This document shows positions 62,485 through 64,000 of a stretch of DNA of 64,000 nt, in pieces. This DNA is from Microbulbifer sp. ALW1. GTDB taxonomy: Bacteria; Pseudomonadota; Gammaproteobacteria; Pseudomonadales; Cellvibrionaceae. Under the pieces are notes generated by a model, which did not search any database, was not told the DNA's origin, and saw only the letters and a list, made by a program, of their open reading frames with translations. The translations under genes were made by a program, and so were the position numbers. Each line of letters starts with the position of its first letter. Within the stretch, counting starts at the first letter, position 1. The stretch is from the NCBI RefSeq assembly GCF_009903625.1, contig NZ_CP047569.1:3264501-3328500 (forward strand), in the 5' to 3' direction.

Positions 62485-62673
62485 TTACTTGTCTTCAGGC
62501 TTCTGGTTCAGCACACAGTATTTGGTGTAATCACCAGCGTCATTGAAGCTCCACTCCCCCTTGGGGATTCCGTCCATTTTCTTGCACCAGGCATCGGATC
62601 CGCGCTTGGGTTCACAGGCGGTGAGGGTCAGGACAGCGATAGTGGCAGTGAGAATGGTCAGTAAATTTTTCAT
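62485..62673 (-). CDS. Small lipoprotein, DUF3012-like
   Basis: This 62-residue protein has a lipoprotein signal (LLTILTATIAVLTLTACEPK) with the lipobox LTAC and a mature part rich in charged residues (GSDAWCKKMDGIPKGEWSFN, then DAGDYTKYC). The SDAWCKKM...PKGEWS pattern is like DUF3012 family proteins of gammaproteobacteria. The function is unknown. It is probably anchored in the outer membrane. It sits between cysS and jetA. Confidence 0.8.
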   Translation of the reverse strand: MKNLLTILTATIAVLTLTACEPKRGSDAWCKKMDGIPKGEWSFNDAGDYTKYCVLNQKPEDK

Positions 62674-62725
62674 GTTGTTATCCGCTGATATTTTGTCGAT
62701 GTTTATTGGCAGTGGCGGCGAGGGA

Positions 62726-64000
62726 TTACTCCCTGCGCCACTTGGTGCCTTCGCGGCTGTCTTCCAGCACTACGCCTTTGGCTTTCAATTCCTGACGAAT
62801 CTCATCAGCACGGCCGTAGTTCTTATCCTTTTTACTCTGCTGACGCTCGGCAATCAGGGCCTCGATCTCCGACTCACTGATTTCGTCCCCACCCCGGGAT
62901 TGCTTGAACCAGGCTTCCGGGTCCTGCTGCAGGATACCCAGCAACGCACCCGCGGCAAGCAGCTGCCCTTTGAGTAGCGCCTGATCTGCACTTTCCGCTT
63001 TGTTCAGTTCCTTGGCCAGCTGGTGCAACTCACTGATTGCGATGGGCGTGTTCAGGTCATCGTGCAGCGCAGCCAAAAATGCAGAGCCAGTCAAATCTGC
63101 CGTTGCGGGTTCCACTGACTGGCTCTCACGCAAGGCGCCGTAGAGGCCATCCAGGGTGCGCCAGGCCTGATCCAGCAGATCTGCGCTGAAGTTCAGTTCT
63201 GAGCGATAGTGGGCCGACAGCAGCGCAAAACGCAGAACCTCACCGGGGTATTGCGTCAGCAGGTCGTTCACCATACGAAAGTTGCCCAAGGATTTGGACA
63301 TCTTTTCGCCATCGATGTTTACGTAACCGTTGTGCATCCAGTAGCGCACAAAATCCACGCCATTGGCACAGCAGCTTTGTGCGCGCTCATTTTCGTGGTG
63401 CGGGAAGGTCAGGTCGCGACCACCACCGTGGATATCAATGGTATCCCCGAGGTGCTTTTTGATCATTGCCGAACATTCAAGGTGCCAGCCCGGGCGTCCG
63501 CGGCCCCAAGGGCTATCCCAGCCGGGCTCGTCATCGGAAGACGGCTTCCAGAGCACGAAATCACCGGCATACTTTTTGTAAGGCGCGACTTCTACCCGCG
63601 CACCGGCAAGCATATCGTCCAGGGAACGCTTGGAAAGCTGGCCATAGCCGTCCATGGATTCCACGGCGAAGAGCACATGCCCTTCCGCTGCGTATGCATG
63701 CCCTTTTTCCACCAGACTTTCGATCATGGCGATCATTTCCGGCAGGTGCTCGGTGGCATAGGGAGTGACGTCCGGCTGCAGGTTGTTAAGCGCCTGCATA
63801 TCCTCCACATAGGCCTGCGCGAAGCGCGCGCTGAGTGCGGCAATTTCCTCGCCGTTTTCCCGCGCCGCTTTCATGATCTTGTCGTCAATATCGGTGATAT
63901 TGCGCGCATAGACCACATCACTGTATAGAGTCTTCAGTACCCGATAAAGAGTATCGAAGACAACCACCGGGCGGGCGTTGCCGATATGCACACGGTTGTA
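62726..64000 (-). CDS. cysS: Cysteinyl-tRNA synthetase (N-terminus outside window)
   Basis: The visible 425 residues match CysRS. The frame is open to the last base of the window and reads [20 protein letters not shown], so the true start lies beyond it. HIGN is the HIGH motif; DRSL-type zinc region residues, [40 protein letters not shown] and the KMSKS motif ([15 protein letters not shown]) are present. The C-terminal anticodon part ends with [20 protein letters not shown]. It charges tRNA-Cys in the cytoplasm. Confidence 0.96.
   Translation of the reverse strand, partial: YNRVHIGNARPVVVFDTLYRVLKTLYSDVVYARNITDIDDKIMKAARENGEEIAALSARFAQAYVEDMQALNNLQPDVTPYATEHLPEMIAMIESLVEKGHAYAAEGHVLFAVESMDGYGQLSKRSLDDMLAGARVEVAPYKKYAGDFVLWKPSSDDEPGWDSPWGRGRPGWHLECSAMIKKHLGDTIDIHGGGRDLTFPHHENERAQSCCANGVDFVRYWMHNGYVNIDGEKMSKSLGNFRMVNDLLTQYPGEVLRFALLSAHYRSELNFSADLLDQAWRTLDGLYGALRESQSVEPATADLTGSAFLAALHDDLNTPIAISELHQLAKELNKAESADQALLKGQLLAAGALLGILQQDPEAWFKQSRGGDEISESEIEALIAERQQSKKDKNYGRADEIRQELKAKGVVLEDSREGTKWRRE

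Noticed and set aside
1..64000. CRISPR array or prophage.
   Set aside because: No regularly spaced repeats with unique spacers and no phage structural or integrase genes were seen.

Overview
The window looks like a chromosomal segment of a marine gammaproteobacterium of the Cellvibrionales/Microbulbifer-Saccharophagus type. This is inferred from RlmKL, RMF, the 180-kDa-class NAD-glutamate dehydrogenase, RsuA, RsmC, the MoxR/Bat operon and the tRNA genes; no taxonomic search was possible. The housekeeping flanks are visibly GC-rich, whereas the glycan locus in the middle (about 19-44 kb) is clearly more AT-rich.

Layout. 1-6.4 kb: 3' part of a Ser/Thr kinase with a sulfatase-modifying-factor-like domain, rlmL, rmf, pyrD. 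6.5-11.4 kb: large NAD-dependent glutamate dehydrogenase. 11.75-18.9 kb: six-gene MoxR-DUF58-DUF4381-BatA-BatB/C-BatD operon. 19.1-44.2 kb: surface-glycan locus built as two converging arms that meet at a hairpin near 32.2 kb. The plus arm is rmlB, an epimerase, glycosyltransferases, a CysH-type PAPS reductase, UDP-sulfoquinovose synthase, a sulfotransferase and a pyruvyltransferase. The minus arm is rmlA-C-D, nadK, wzm-wzt, three glycosyltransferases, a double sulfotransferase, LicD and TagD. 44.3-46.5 kb: a PLP desulfhydrase and a RES-Xre toxin-antitoxin pair. 46.6-51.0 kb: five tRNAs around a DUF6351-like hydrolase and cysC. 51.3-56.4 kb: folD, rsuA, rsmC, an unknown helical protein, a SpeE-like protein, msrC and a membrane coiled-coil protein. 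56.6-62.5 kb: an SMC-type JetABC/MksFEB complex without the JetD nuclease. The window ends in cysS.

How the genes fit together. The most interesting system is the glycan locus. A CysH-family reductase that would release sulfite sits 14 bp upstream of a clear UDP-sulfoquinovose synthase, which needs sulfite. The same locus has two sulfotransferase genes carrying three sulfotransferase domains, a polysaccharide pyruvyltransferase, a TagD/LicD glycerol-phosphate pair, the dTDP-rhamnose genes and an ABC exporter. I infer a strongly anionic, rhamnose-containing exopolysaccharide, O-antigen or capsule carrying sulfonate, sulfate, pyruvate and perhaps glycerol phosphate.

Two genes, rmlB and the Xre antitoxin, are each broken by what looks like one missing G in a G-tract. 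This could be assembly error, slippage-based phase variation or real decay, and raw reads would decide.
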